A stretch of DNA of 64,000 bases, from NCBI GenBank assembly GCA_002946415.1, contig NJPS01000030.1:62001-126000 (forward strand), written 5' to 3'. Shown here in pieces: positions 34,867 through 47,017 of the stretch; positions within the stretch are counted from its first letter, which is position 1, and every line of letters begins with the position of its first letter. The notes beneath the pieces were generated by a model. That model was not told the origin of the DNA. It was given only the letters and a program-made list of their open reading frames with translations, and did no database searches. The position numbers and the translations under genes are program-made. This stretch comes from Rutstroemia sp. NJR-2017a BVV2 (Eukaryota > Ascomycota > Leotiomycetes > Helotiales > Rutstroemiaceae).

Positions 34867-35618
34867 ACAGGTCAGGTGGTATAGATAGACATAATGATAG
34901 ATGGGTTAGCTAGACAGGACGGGTCGCGCTCTGCCCGTAACTTCTCCTACCAGCGTCCTCTACTGTACATGATCATTCGCATAGCATACGGAAAACGAGA
35001 GAGAACGGAAGAAAGGCGTTTGGTCTGAGGTGCATGGCGTTGTTTTCTTGTAAATTGGATGAGCAGAAAGAAGTTCAAGATTGGTTGCTTGCGTGCATAG
35101 TGGGAGTCCTTGCGGTTTGTTTGTACCTTGGTGGCTGGGACGTTTATAGTTTAAGTATACAAATGCTGGGAAGTCTTGTTGTGTCTTGTATATGAGTACA
35201 GTATGAAAAAGATGGAGGTCTACTTGTAATGCAGATATATCCAGGTGCAAGCATGAAAACGAAAGATGTATTGTAGATAGTAGATATGAAGACTTTTGAA
35301 TAGATCTAGAGATAGTTCTTGAACGCAGAATTTGTCTTGCAGTGCCTTGCAGTGCCATTTCTCCTGTTTGTGAAAGATCTTCCAATGATCGAATATAGTG
35401 TGATGTTAATATACATGAAGAGTTCCCAAAGAGCAAATTTTTGCAATCTCTACCCAAAAAAGAAAACAGAATAGGCCCCACCCCCAGCTCAGGGAGGGGA
35501 TTGGGATTCTAATGATCTGCCTGCATATATTCCATGAACGCCAATTGCGAAAGTTTGTCCGCCATCCGTCCGTGGTTTTACTTTTCTTCTCGTCGAGCAC
35601 GTATTAAGCACATCCACC
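34867..35618. other. Convergent 3' intergenic region
   Basis: About 750 bp between convergent genes. A 173-codon minus frame here has no domain and sits where the HMG gene's 3' UTR should be. No gene is called. Confidence 0.6.
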
Positions 35619-36626
35619 TTAACTCCTATTAACAGATGTGAAACCACCACCTCCAGCAGCCCCCTCCCCATTAGCATCGCCATTTCCCGCAAAACTCCCC
35701 CCTTCTTCCCGTCCACTATCCGCCATTTCCACATCATCATCTAAACCGGCAGCGGCACCAGCACCGTTGCTATTCTTCTCAGTCTGTAAACCCTTAAATT
35801 TCTGTTCGTATTCAGCTCGTGTCGTGTCATCCATTTCTCGCCAGCCCTTCGCTAACGCTAGCTCAATATCAAATGCGCCTTCTTTGATATCGCGACGGTG
35901 TTGTACCATGAGGATGGAGCGCAGCTCCATGCAGTAGACGTCGAAGCCGGATTTGGGGGGTTTGGAGGAACCGCTAGGGGGCGGAGCGGGGGACAGGGAG
36001 GTTGAGTGTGGGGTGCGACTTTGCATGGGCGTAGAGGTGGAGTGGTTGTGTGGGGAAAGAGGTTGGCCGTGGGAGAGGGGGGCCGGTGCTGTAGTGAAGG
36101 TAGGCTGAGTTGGATTTGGAGGCTCGGGGTGCGTATGTGAGAAGGCGGACGAGGAGGGCGAGATAGCGTTCATTGCGCCCGATGCCAGAGTACCAGGAAG
36201 CGGAGCGGAAGGATCAGCGAGGGAATTGAGAAAAGAAGGTTTGCGATGTCCGCGTTTGGTGCGAAGAGGCTTTTCTTGAGGCTGCAAGAGAAGATATTGA
36301 GATTAGCCTTCGTTTGCGACGACCAGCTGTGGAGGATATGTGCTGGAGGGTGACGGGGAACGTACGGTTGGTGGTGGACTCGGCGAGCCTTCCGAATCCT
36401 CCACGTTTGTGCTTGTTCGTTTCGCGAGTTGCTCGAGCAAGAAGGCTCGCTCCAGTCGCATTTTGTCTATCGATCGTTGCATCCTAGATAATCTAAGACG
36501 CGCCGCATCGTTGGCTTCTTCTACTTCGTTCATGCGCGCCTTCAACTCTATACATTTGCGCTTGTATGATTCCTCGACGGATGGTGGCAGCGTTGGTGGA
36601 TTTTTTGATACGCCGTTGGACGACAT
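35619..36626 (-). CDS. HMG-box protein, INO80 complex subunit (Nht1-like)
   Basis: Two exons on minus (36626-36366 and 36281-35619, intron 84 bp) encode 307 residues. Residues 15-68 form a highly charged coiled coil (KRKCIELKARMNEVEEAND, then LRLSRMQRSIDKMRLERAFL), like the N-terminal helix of fission yeast Nht1 and mammalian TFPT, which belong to the INO80 remodeller. The second exon starts with a basic stretch (EKPLRTKRGHRK), then a Pro/Ser/Thr-rich linker. An HMG-box-like segment follows at about 200-255 (GFDVYCMELRSILMVQ to GWREMDDTTRAEYEQKFK). The C-terminus is Gly/Ala/Asn-rich. The protein is expected in the nucleus, contributing DNA or nucleosome contact to INO80. It is divergently transcribed from CCT8 with 621 bp between start codons. 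Confidence 0.75.
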
Positions 36627-37247
36627 GGTGATGATACCTGTCAGGTTCGCAGATAATGTTGGAAAGGGTTTTAGGATGGAGTAATGCGTCTCCTTTGTGT
36701 TTGTTGGCGATAATATTCTTCAATCCTTATAATTGTTGCGCTCCGTTGAACAATTGAATAAATCAATTGAACTTTGGAAACTATGGTCGCCGCGAAATCG
36801 GGTCTGGAATGCGAGTAGCGGCGCTAATCGAATGACGAGGGTGCCCTAGAGAGCTATGAGGCTGATTAGCATCAATTCACAATTAGGAGCTGCTTGCAGC
36901 AATATTGGTGAACACCTGAGATGTTGCGGAAATTGCAGCAAAGAATTGAACGGCTGTGCGGCGTTTAATACCTTCGTAAATTGAGATTACACTGCAAATT
37001 GTTGTTTAAATGACAAGAAATGAACGAACTAGCTCGCGTTTCGGTCCTCAGTTCTATGAAGCTATTCGGAACGCCGGGCCCAAGTTTATCCGATTCGATC
37101 AAAAAGTTAAGTTCATGTCTCGAATTTCAGGCACAATCCCGCGTTGAGTCCAAAAAATTACAGTAGAGAAACGCGACTGTTGGACCAGAGCCTGAACATA
37201 TAAGAAATTAACCACGCAAGTCATTGTTTCGTTGTAGGCTTTGCAGC
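36627..37247. promoter_or_regulatory. Divergent promoter region, HMG gene / CCT8
   Basis: 621 bp between divergent starts of two housekeeping-type genes, a likely shared promoter. No defined element was recognised. Confidence 0.55.
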
Positions 37248-39052
37248 ATGTCTCTCAATATCCCAAATGCGCCAAATTCTGGCCTTTTCAAGCAGGGCTA
37301 CCAAAAGTACGAAATATCTGCCCCTCCTTTCCCAAAATCTTTCTAGCTAACCTTGTCTTGAAGCTATGAATCCGAAGATGGAGCAGTTCTACGCAACATC
37401 GACGCATGCAGAACTATTGCCTCAACGGTGCAAACCTCTTTAGGTCCATATGGCAGAAACAAAATCGTCATCAACCATCTGCAAAAGATGATCCTCACCT
37501 CTGATGCTGCGACCATTCTCCGAGAACTCGATGTCGTTCACCCCGCAGCAAAACTTGTCGTTATGGCAAGTCAACAACAAGAAGCTGAGATGGGTGATGC
37601 TACAAATCTAGTAATTGTCTTGGCAGGAGAACTTTTACGGAAAGCTGAAGATCTGCTAAGAATGGGTTTGAAGACTAGCGATGTGGTTATTGGTTATGAG
37701 AGAGCACAGAAATTCGCCTTGGAGGAGTTGGAGAATTTGGTTGTCGATAAGGTCGAGGATATGCGATCACAAGCCGAACTCAGCAAAGCTATTCGAACAG
37801 TTATTGCAAGCAAACAAAACGGCAGCGAGGAATTCTTGGCGAATATGGTTGCGGAGGCTGTTTTGGCAGTGCTTCCAAAGAATCCAGTTGGTTTCAATGT
37901 CGACAATATTCGAGTTGTTAAAATTATGGGAGGCAGTTTAGAACAGAGCAGAGTCGTTAAGGGTATGGTTTTCGGTCGTGAACCAGATGGATCGATCAAG
38001 AAAGCAACAAGAGCTAAGGTCGGCGTATTCTCCTGCCCAATCGACATCAGCCAGACCGAAACGAAGGGCACCGTGTTATTACATAATGCAAAAGAGATGT
38101 TGGACTTCACAAAAGGAGAGGAGAACCAGTTGGAAACTGCCATTAAGGAGCTCTACGACTCAGGTCTTCGAGTAGTCGTGGCTGGTTCCACCGTTGGAGA
38201 ACTCGCCATGCATTACCTCAACCGGTTTGGTATCTTGGTCATTCGTATTCTCAGCAAGTTCGAGCTCAGAAGATTATGCAGAGTGGTTGGAGCTACACCA
38301 TTAGCCAGATTGGGAGCGCCTATGCCAGATGAGATGGGAAATGTTGATGTTGTCGAAACACTTGAAATTGGTGGAGACAGAGTCACAGTCTTCAGACAGG
38401 AAAACGAGACCACAAGAACCGCCACCCTCGTTATTCGAGGAGCCACTCAAAATCACCTGGACGATATCGAGCGTGCTGTTGATGATGGTGTTAATGTTGT
38501 TAAGGCCATTACAAGAGATCCTAGACTTGTACCAGGTGCCGGAGCTACAGAAATTCAATTAGTCGAGCGGATACAAGCCTTCGGTGACAGGACCCCAGGG
38601 TTAGCCCAATACTCGATCAGAAAATTCGGCGAGGCTTTCGAAGTCATTCCAAGAACTTTAGCGGAAAGTGCCGGTCTTGATGCTACGGAAGTTCTCAGCA
38701 GACTTTACACTGCTCACCACAAGCATGACGACTGGACTACCGGTGTCGATATCGAGGTAAGTCAGCCCATAGAGGAAAGTTGAAGGATGTTTCTAACCCT
38801 ACTGCAGAATGACAATGACACCGGAACTCTCGACGCAAAGAAGGCAGGTATCTTAGATCTTATGATTGCGAAGAGTTGGGCTATCAAGCTTGCAACTGAG
38901 GCCGCAATAACCGTCTTGTCAGTCGATCAAATCATTGTCGCACGACAAGCTGGTGGACCGAAGCCGCCCGGACCAAATCCTGTAAGTTTCCAAGCACTGG
39001 TGGTTGTACGAGCGGCATTTTCTAACCAATCTAGAACTGGGACGAGGATTAG
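37248..39052 (+). CDS. CCT8: T-complex protein 1 subunit theta (chaperonin CCT8)
   Basis: Four exons (37248-37306, 37364-38756, 38808-38981, 39035-39052) give 547 residues, the normal CCT8 length. CCT8 is one of eight subunits of the cytosolic TRiC/CCT ring that folds actin, tubulin and WD40 proteins with ATP. Splicing intron 1 restores FKQGYQNYESEDGAVLRNID. The nucleotide site is visible as LGPYGRN and GDATNLVIVLAGELL. The equatorial C-terminal helices appear in exon 3 (ILDLMIAKSWAIKLATEAA to VDQIIVARQAGG). The last exon is only 18 bp and encodes the acidic end NWDED. The GDAT form of the canonical GDGT loop keeps the catalytic aspartate. Identification as theta rests on overall family resemblance and the DWTTGVDIEN segment. 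Confidence 0.95.
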
Positions 39053-40187
39053 ATGTCTTGCATTAGAGGCGCTGGGGAATGTAAAAAAATACCAAGTCTT
39101 GATGAATCATGAACACTTCTACCCCAACTGTACCGTAGCTACAAGCTTCTGTATCTGTGCAATTGTGATTTTACTTTTTAACCCCATCCCAATAATTGGA
39201 TCACTGAACGTAACATTGCCCACATTTGCACTCTGCTTCTGTGATGATAACCCGCAAGGTTGTATCGCTAGGTCGTATCGCTCACGAGCATAGTCGCACA
39301 GAATCCGGCTTTGAAGCTATCGTGCGGCATATACTTGTTCTACTGATCGAATAGGAGATAAATCACAGCTGCAATGAAGTGCGTCGGCCAGAAAATGTCG
39401 TGCAGAAGACTAATATCAGGGACGCCAAGGCCGTTTCACGTCGATCATCTGAAGTTGTGGCGCGTGTCAGAGCTCCCACTCCAAAAAGTCTGCGAAACTA
39501 AACCTCCCCGTTCACCGACGCCTTTTCCCCTTTTCCCTTTTTCGCCCCTCTTTCGCCATCAGATCGGGTACCGTCCGAAGATTAAAGTACAAAACAAGAA
39601 ATCAGATCAGTTCGTCTGTTCTAGCTTCTGACACACGTTCGGATGCAATGGATGGTCCTGTCTTTGGGCTCGACCTCACAGAACGACCGGCGCCTGCAGT
39701 AAACCTCCAGCTCGCGACATGTGGGGTTTCAGCCTTTCTTCGCGGGGTGGCCGTGGCCAGGGACCAGATGCGCTTGATTGGGGGGGATTTTGACGTAGCC
39801 TACTCAGATTCAGATATCTTGGGGAAGGAGGATTGAGCCGAATTTGTTTTCAGGACGATTTAATCTATACCTTCTGTTTGAAGAATGCAGTTTTCGTGAA
39901 ACCGAGCGTGAGGGAAGCGCCTGCCCGCCTTCTTTCTCCCGTCGGCTTAGTTAATTACGACCCAGCTGATGAATATATGAGATCGAGATGCTGCCCCCAA
40001 TTGCTGAGTATTCGTCTTCACTTCACGATAGCTTTGGTTCTTTCTATTCTTTTTATTCTATTCACTCCTTCACCACAAGTTTATTTCCGTTCTCCTGCTG
40101 GGCAGTTTTTGACTTTTAATATCACCTTGCCATAACAATACTTTCATTGTTGGGTATTCGCAACACAATTCTGTCGTTTTCGTCGAG
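39053..40187. other. Intergenic region, CCT8 to lectin-like gene
   Basis: 1.1 kb without a supportable gene. The last 150 bp are pyrimidine-rich with CTTTCT and CTTTTTATTC runs, typical of the leader of a well-expressed secreted-protein gene. Confidence 0.6.
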
Positions 40188-41772
40188 ATGTTGCTCCCTT
40201 TCGCTATTCTCTCTCTTGCTGTTCATTCACATGCTTCTCCTACATTGTTTCGAAGAACGGTGTCTGCTCTAGATCAAGCTGCTTTCGCTGAAGCTCAACA
40301 GCGGGACGCAACCGCAACTAGAGCTTTCTCTTCCGTTCCCATTACGGTATGTTCCTGCTGTTTTACAGAACTCTTCTCTATGAGACTAGTCATGCTTATC
40401 AATGACAGACTTCATCGGGACAGTGTCTTGCTGTCGATGAACTATCCGGTGACTTTAGGGCAAACTTGACTCCGATCAAAGTGGCTGCATGTGACGGCAG
40501 TACTGGTCAACAATGGGATGTTATCACGAACGGGAAGCATAATAATGTAGCTGGAAGTATGCTGGTTGTCAATACATTGGTAAGCTTACCTCACCAACTT
40601 AGAATAACGTACTAATCACTGCACAGACGCAAGCCTGCTTGAATTTTGATCCTCGACGTGCCGCAGGTAACACCGTTATCATGTTTTCGTGCGGAGGCAG
40701 AGCAGATGGAAGTCAGTTACATTTCCCTGTAAGAATGAGATATCACTAACCACGGCCTAGGTGGACTCGTAACAAAATCTCAGTTATTCCCCTTCAACGG
40801 AACTGCCGGGCCATTGACTCTATCACCTGAAAATGCCGCTGGCACATGTCTTTTTGTAACATCCGGCAATGTACTCGACCAAGCTCCTTGCAGTGCTTCC
40901 GATGCCACTCAAACTTTCACCCTTGGGGCATCGTCCGGAAATTCTGGAACAGGAACAGGAAACGCACAAACACTTACTGCACTCGCCGCTTCATTGCCAA
41001 CCAATTCAGTTAGCCCTGTAGCCGTATCCTCCTCATCTGCTCTCACGACTGCAGCGCCTCAATCAACGGCCATCACCGGGACTGCCACCACTCCCGGCGC
41101 CGTATCTCGTGCAGGAGGTGTTCTCGATCCCTCTGCAGCTGCAGAAGCCAACCCCGTCGACGGAACAGCGGTGAAGGCATTCTCATCCGTTGCGCTCAAA
41201 GATGCCTCTGGAAACTGTCTATTTGTTGATCCTACTGCGGGTGATTTCAGAGAAAATTTGATTCCTATCACATCAAAGCCTTGCGATGGGAGTCAAAACC
41301 AGGCTTGGGATATTATCACAAGTGGGAAGCATAACAATGTCGCAAATTCGGCATTGATTGTCAGTAGTTTGGTAAGTCTCTTCCTCCTCCCGTAAATCTA
41401 GAATGCAGAGGTGGCGGATGCTGATTTGATTTTATAGACTCAAGGATGTCTCAACTTTGACCCGAGACGAGCTGCGGGCGATAATGTCATTATGTTCTCT
41501 TGTGGTGGAAGAGCTGATGGAGGTATGTACTTCTTACTCCATTCCCCTATCTATTATCGCTCCACTCCATCGTAAATCCATACTAACGGCCCAAATTAGA
41601 TGGTCTCGTCACAAACTCCCAGCTCTTCCCCTTCACGGCCGGGCAAGCGAACATTCTTTTAGCTCCTGAAAACGCTAACAACGCAACTTGTCTTGTGGTA
41701 AACGCGGCGGGGAAGTTAGACTCAACAGCTTGTAGTGCGGATGTGGCGGGACAGTCGTTTGATATTGTATAG
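40188..41772 (+). CDS. Secreted two-module beta-trefoil (ricin-B/CBM13-like) protein
   Basis: Six exons (40188-40346, 40409-40579, 40627-40711, 40761-41371, 41438-41522, 41600-41772) encode 427 residues. A signal peptide is evident (MLLPFAILSLAVHSHAS). Two homologous modules follow, at about 46-194 and 278-427, joined by a Ser/Thr/Ala-rich linker that is probably O-glycosylated. Each module has a C-L-x-V-D strand, GDFR-x-NL, Q-x-W-D-[VI]-IT, GKHNNVA, then CLNFDPRRAAG and VIMFSCGGRADG, then GLVT-x-SQLFPF. The C-L-x-V-D and Q-x-W elements suggest a ricin-B-type trefoil that binds glycans; this is inferred. Introns 2 and 4, and introns 3 and 5, fall at matching positions of the two modules, and exons 3 and 5 are both exactly 85 bp. 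A wall or extracellular carbohydrate-binding role is likely; no catalytic motif is seen. Confidence 0.85.
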
Positions 41773-42709
41773 GCTTAATATTCTGCATATGGTGTGGGAG
41801 AAAAAGATGTGGGCAGTTGGGATTGTTGATTATATGGTTGAGGTAAGTATGGGTGAAGATTAGTGGTGTATTGTCATCACCGGAATTCATGGCTTAGGGT
41901 ATGGGTGCTTGAATGCAGGAAAGTACTTGAGGTTAGGAAAAAATTTGATGCGTAGTCAGATGCTACAATAAGAACATGATGCTGTACGTGGGAGGACTGC
42001 CTTCAACTTTACTGTAAATTTCAAACCCATATATTTTTCCTCCGAATCAATAAACAAGATTGTTCCATCGACCTAATATATTTAACATTGAGAAATCGAT
42101 TAATAAGTTTCAAAATCGCATCCCAAAATTGTTAAAGGAAGCACTTTTTCTAAATATCCAAGTGGCCCATGAATTAATACCTAGCTTAATGGAAGATAGA
42201 TTTTCACAACTCAACTGCTTACTATCAACCACGTCTCCTGATGCAATTACTTCACCATACCTGCTAATTCGAAGCCAAAGGAAGTATATTTGGGTAGATA
42301 AATCATGGATAGTAACATTCGTCAACATCTCAGCTACATACCAAATCTATCATCCAGCTCAGCCAAATCGTCCTAAATGCGACTCGCGTCTCCTATATAA
42401 TGATACACAAACAAAATATGCAATACAATCAACTCGAATCATACAAACAACCAACTAGCTCATCATCCAAGGATTTTCCCCGCAAGAGTAAAAGATAATC
42501 AAGCTCACTAGAGCATTCAGAAAGGAAAAGAAATTGTAAAAAGCTGTGTTTTAACCAGCCATGATGCATCCAAAGTACCCCCGACTCGTCCCGCGCTATC
42601 AAAATGCAAAACAAATCCTCCTTTCATTCTTTGATATCATCAGTATGCAAACCTCTTCATCCGAATAGCGGAGCTACAGGAGATGAAGACAATGCGATGA
42701 GAGAAACAT
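41773..42709. other. Convergent 3' intergenic region
   Basis: About 940 bp, A/T-rich, between the convergent lectin-like and chitinase genes. A 132-codon frame here shows no domain. No gene is called. Confidence 0.6.
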
Positions 42710-44017
42710 TTACTGGCAAGCAGACCAGTAGTCGTCGGTGCGAACACAGGTGCTTCCCGCCTCACACACAGTGGAGCCAGTGTATCCAATACCGCCACAC
42801 TGGGACCACATGGCGACGGCCTTGCCAGACCCAGTGGAAGAACCGGTTTCGGTCGCGGCCGCAGATGTTGCGGTCTTGGTGGCTACGGCTACGGATGTGG
42901 TGACGCTGGTGGTAAGAGTGGCGACGCGGGTTGCGGAGGGCTTGACGGAGGTGATCAGAGTGGAGGAGGCCTTAGGGGCGACGGTTACGGCGGTGGTTGC
43001 TGGAGATGATCCGCCGGAGGGAGCGGCGCCACCGAGAGCTTTGCTGATAGCGGAAAGGTAGCCAGTGTTGCCGACGATTGTGACCATGTCCCAAGACATG
43101 ATACCACCGAAAGACTTGAAGGTCTTGGAGTAGGTGATAATGTCGGCGAGAGTAGCAGAATCAACGAAAGAAGCTGGGTTAGCGGCGGTAGTGCTACCTG
43201 GAATACCGACGAAAACTTTGACGTTCTTGTTCTTGGACTGAGTAGAGGCCCAGGTATCCCATGTGGCCATGTTGAAGCCGGATTGGGTGGAGCTGCCCTT
43301 GGTGAAGGCGCTGACTCCGCAGGAGGGGTTGTTGTAGAACTGGACGAAGACGGCGTCGAAGGCGACTTGGCCTTGGAGGAAAGACTTCTCGTTTTGGTCC
43401 GGGTATGGGCATTGTGGGGCAGCAGTCAAGTAGTATTTCTTGCTGGTCTCGGCATCCATCAATGAGCGGAGCTCACCGGCGAAAACGTCCATGTTGCTCA
43501 AATCAGGGTGCTCAATATCGAAATCGAAACCATCGATAACTGCGTCGCCGAATGGGCGGGTGGTGGATGATCCGGATTGTTTGGGTCCGAAAGCAGCCCA
43601 GACAGTCTTGGCTGCACTGGTTGCAACGTCGGAACTGGAGAGAGCGTTCTCGGTGAAGGTTTCTCCTCCGATGGAAAGGAGAATGGTCTTGCCCAAGCCC
43701 TGGCAGGTGATGATGTCTTTGCCCACTTGGGTGGGGTCGGCGTTTCCAACATTGACACTGACATCCTTGATGGAGACCAAGAATGAGACTGGGATGATGT
43801 TGAAATCGGTGTCTGCAAATGGTTAGTAAACGCGATTTCAACCATTCTAGAATGGACAGTATGTACTTGAGCAGTAAGATGCAAGAGTTCCCTGGTTGGG
43901 TCCTTGACCCCAGTAAATGGCAACGTTATCAGAAGAAGAAGCACTGAAGCCGGCAAAGGCAGAAGGGACGGCTGCGAGCACGCTCGCGAGCGAAAGGAAA
44001 CTTTTGGTGGAGTACAT
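42710..44017 (-). CDS. Class III GH18 chitinase with C-terminal CBM1
   Basis: Two exons on minus (44017-43867 and 43812-42710, intron 54 bp) encode 417 residues. Residues 1-22 are a signal peptide ([20 protein letters not shown]). The GH18 barrel begins with [18 protein letters not shown], the mark of plant/fungal class III (hevamine-like) chitinases. The catalytic motif [11 protein letters not shown] fits DxxDxDxE with the acid glutamate present, and an ILLSIGG strand precedes it. After a Ser/Thr/Ala-rich linker, the last 33 residues form a CBM1 ([18 protein letters not shown], then four-cysteine spacing to the final ACQ). The enzyme should hydrolyse chitin outside the cell or in the wall; CBM1 usually binds cellulose or chitin surfaces. 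Likely uses are wall remodelling, autolysis or mycoparasitism. Confidence 0.93.
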
Positions 44018-46270
44018 GATGAATTGGAAAACACGTTATAGAACTGAAATGAATGTATGAATGAAAGTAATGGGAATAAAATGCCCGAAAAGGAAAAAAG
44101 AATGAATGTGAATGGGAAATGAATGTGAGTAGTTGTTGATGGCCTTTGATATTCAAGCTGAAGACGACATACTTATATCAGTCTATTCCAGCTTGGCTTC
44201 GACGAACGCATTTGATTAACTTCCCACGCCTCTCCGCTCTCGAGTATTCTCGTCACCAAGCATAGCTCATGAGGATTTACACCTTCCTGTAGCGGATGGT
44301 CGTAGCATTGGGATTCAACCACAATCTGAAAGCCAAATCCTAAGCCAAGTGACCACAGTAAGAAGCCGCGAAATCCTGTGAGACCTTCTCGATGTGGACA
44401 TGAGAGCGAGACCTAATGGCCATGGGGAAACGGGGTTTTTCTCAAATGAGCTAATCAACCCCATCCAGCCTTACTGCTGAAACAACTCCTAGTATACGCA
44501 ATTGAGGAGAGACATCATTGGTCAAGGAACATGTTTGGGGCTTCAGGAGATTTGCACTCCCATAGGATTCTGTTTGCCATCTTTCCAGGGGCACGTTCGT
44601 GCGAGGGGCCAAAAAATAATTGTCTGCAAACATGGGTCTCATAGAAATATGATTATTGCTTACATGCCGCGAAAATATCAGTAAACAATATGAAATCGCA
44701 AATTGAAGAATTGCATTAACAAGGGATATTCCAGGTGCTTTTCAGGCACAGTGGACAGAGGTGTACGGAATTTGGAGAGGTACAATATGGAGAGGGGGCA
44801 GAGTAAGGCGCAATTTGGGTCTGGACAAAGCCGGTTCGGGTCCAGAATCCTGGGCTGTTTACCGATCTGTTCATGCAGACCTGGCAGACATTCCACAGGA
44901 ACAGCCAGGGGAGGAGGCAGATTCCCCATTTGGTGTTGCGGGAGCGAAGCTTGTTGTAACGTTACTGAATACTAGTATTTTCATCAAATTAAGGACTCGA
45001 TCTCCTCGAAGTGCCGTAGATCACCAACACAGCCTCGCTTTTTCTCTCATTCATGTGACAGCACAAAAACAATCAGGAAGGAAGCGGACCTCGACGACGT
45101 TCATGGTAGTCATTGTGTTTGGTGGGGGAAAGGAGAAGCTCTTGTGAGCTTATGTGAGCTAATTTTTTGGACCTGGATCATCGGCCTCGCCTGAACCCCA
45201 AAGTCTGTGCCCCTGAAGCTTGACTCTTTTTATCCGAACCACATGGGCCCAGGTACGAAGAGTTTAAAACTACTCAGCCGCAAAGGATTGAGCATATAAT
45301 GATACGAGCGAATGATATCTTATCAAAACACGTGCAGGGTGAGCAGATGATCTGTTGATATGTCATCGAGGTATCATTGGGGTAATCCCGTCATCGGCGT
45401 AGTGCGCGTTCGCAATCTCTTCGTACCATGTTTTGGCCCTTTGGTACCCGTGGGAATATGAGACCTTTCCGGAAAGGAAAATGTCGACTTCCCTTTTTGG
45501 TTTGTATACCATCTATCTTTATCTTTATGCTTCTCACCTGCAATCTCCAAACATGCTATCTCAAATCATTTTTTCTCCATCTTAGGTAACATAAGAACCT
45601 CTAACGAACTATTTGGGATCTCAAGTCCGGCAGTTGCTTGTAGGGTCGCAGATGTTACTGTTCCCATCTCACTCGTACATCGCCGTTCATCAGCCTCATC
45701 CTATGCCTTCGCTCATGAAACATGCCTAGATCTACTGGTATGCCATTCTCAGTCACGTTGGAAGGAGTACTTCATCCGAAATTGTCGCCGAAGTTCTCGC
45801 CTCGGGTAAACATAAGCCTCTGCGGCGAAGCTGTCATTCCTTTCTCCCAGCATAATTTCAATCTCTCATCAATGAGATTTACTCTCACGCAAGCATTCGA
45901 AACAAGGTGCCGATGATAATTTCACAGCAAGTCTGAACACCCTCTTTCTGCTCTAAGCCTGGTCGTTTCCCGAATCGCTCTTATGGCGTAGCAAGAGAGA
46001 AAACATGGGACAGCTTTCTCACTCCTTCGACATCCGAATGATCCGATGCTTGCGGCTTAAATTCCATCTTTATTTAGCTTCTGAAACATTTCTCACGAGA
46101 ATTGTATGCATCCAACTATGGCAATATCGTCCCGCATTATGACATACCACCTGGAGCGATGGGAAACGCCCCCAAAATGGAAGATTGCTATCCGAGTCTT
46201 CACCACCACCTCCCTACTGCATTTCCAAAATTTCAGATGGACCCCAAGCATTGCCTGCGTATGCGGTACT
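44018..46270. other. Intergenic region, chitinase to dehydrogenase
   Basis: 2.25 kb with no gene I can support. The first part is the chitinase promoter and leader, read leftwards. Confidence 0.6.
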
Positions 46271-47017
46271 TCAGTGAGGCATACCGCCATTCACTTCAAC
46301 TACACTACCATTCATATACTTCGCGCCGTCCCCCATTAGGTAAACAACCACATCAGCAACCTCTTCCGGCAGACCAAATCTCCCCATTGCTACAGTCCCT
46401 TCCATCTTCTTTATTGACTCCTCGCCTTCTAACACCGCTGAATTTGTAGGCGTGGTAATAAAACCCGGTGCAACGATATTTGTTCTGATACCTTTCGGTC
46501 CAAGCTCCAAAGCCATACATTTCGAAAACCCTATGACTGCGTATTTCGTAGCACAGTAAACGGCGTAATGAGAAATTGGGACGACTCCACACACCGAGGA
46601 GACGTTGACAAATGAAGATCCCGACTTAAGATGCGGGACTGCAGCTCGAGTGATGTTGAATGTTCCTTTGAGATTCGTGTTCATCAGTTTATCCCAATAT
46701 TCATCCGTCACTTCAGTGATAGGCAGTGCGGTAGGGTTGATCCCGGCGCAATTGAAGATGTGGTTTATAGATCCAGGAGACGAGATGGATGACAGGTAGG
46801 TTTCGCAGGCTGCTGATGAACTGACATCAAGAGTGGCTACATCGTGCCGGTCTGGATTTGCGCAGAGTCTGCTGGTTTGTTGAACTGATGCCAAGTTGAT
46901 GTCTGAAAGGAAAAGCTTGGCATCTAAGGAAGCTAGCTTGATCGCAGTAGCTCGACCAATTCCGCTCCCAGCGCCTGTTATCAGAATGATATTGTCTTTG
47001 AAAGATGATGTGGCCAT
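46271..47017 (-). CDS. Short-chain dehydrogenase/reductase (classical SDR)
   Basis: A single-exon minus frame of 248 residues from ATG at 47017-47015; the frame extends 11 codons upstream but only to a TTG. The Rossmann cofactor motif TGAGSGIG lies at residues 13-20 and FNCAGIN (NNAG-like) follows. The catalytic Ser is in VNVSSVCG and the YxxxK pair is in YCATK, so the active site is complete. The segment RTNIVAPGFITTP and the C-terminal end NGSVVEVNGGMPH are typical of FabG-like oxidoreductases. The acidic residue after beta-2 (LSDINLAS) favours NAD(H) over NADP(H). The substrate is unknown; sugar alcohol, keto or secondary-metabolite dehydrogenation are all possible. No neighbouring pathway genes are seen. 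Confidence 0.9.
   Translation of the reverse strand: MATSSFKDNIILITGAGSGIGRATAIKLASLDAKLFLSDINLASVQQTSRLCANPDRHDVATLDVSSSAACETYLSSISSPGSINHIFNCAGINPTALPITEVTDEYWDKLMNTNLKGTFNITRAAVPHLKSGSSFVNVSSVCGVVPISHYAVYCATKYAVIGFSKCMALELGPKGIRTNIVAPGFITTPTNSAVLEGEESIKKMEGTVAMGRFGLPEEVADVVVYLMGDGAKYMNGSVVEVNGGMPH

Noticed and set aside
34960..35481. 173-codon minus-strand frame
   Set aside because: Lies in the convergent 3' region downstream of the HMG gene; no domain.
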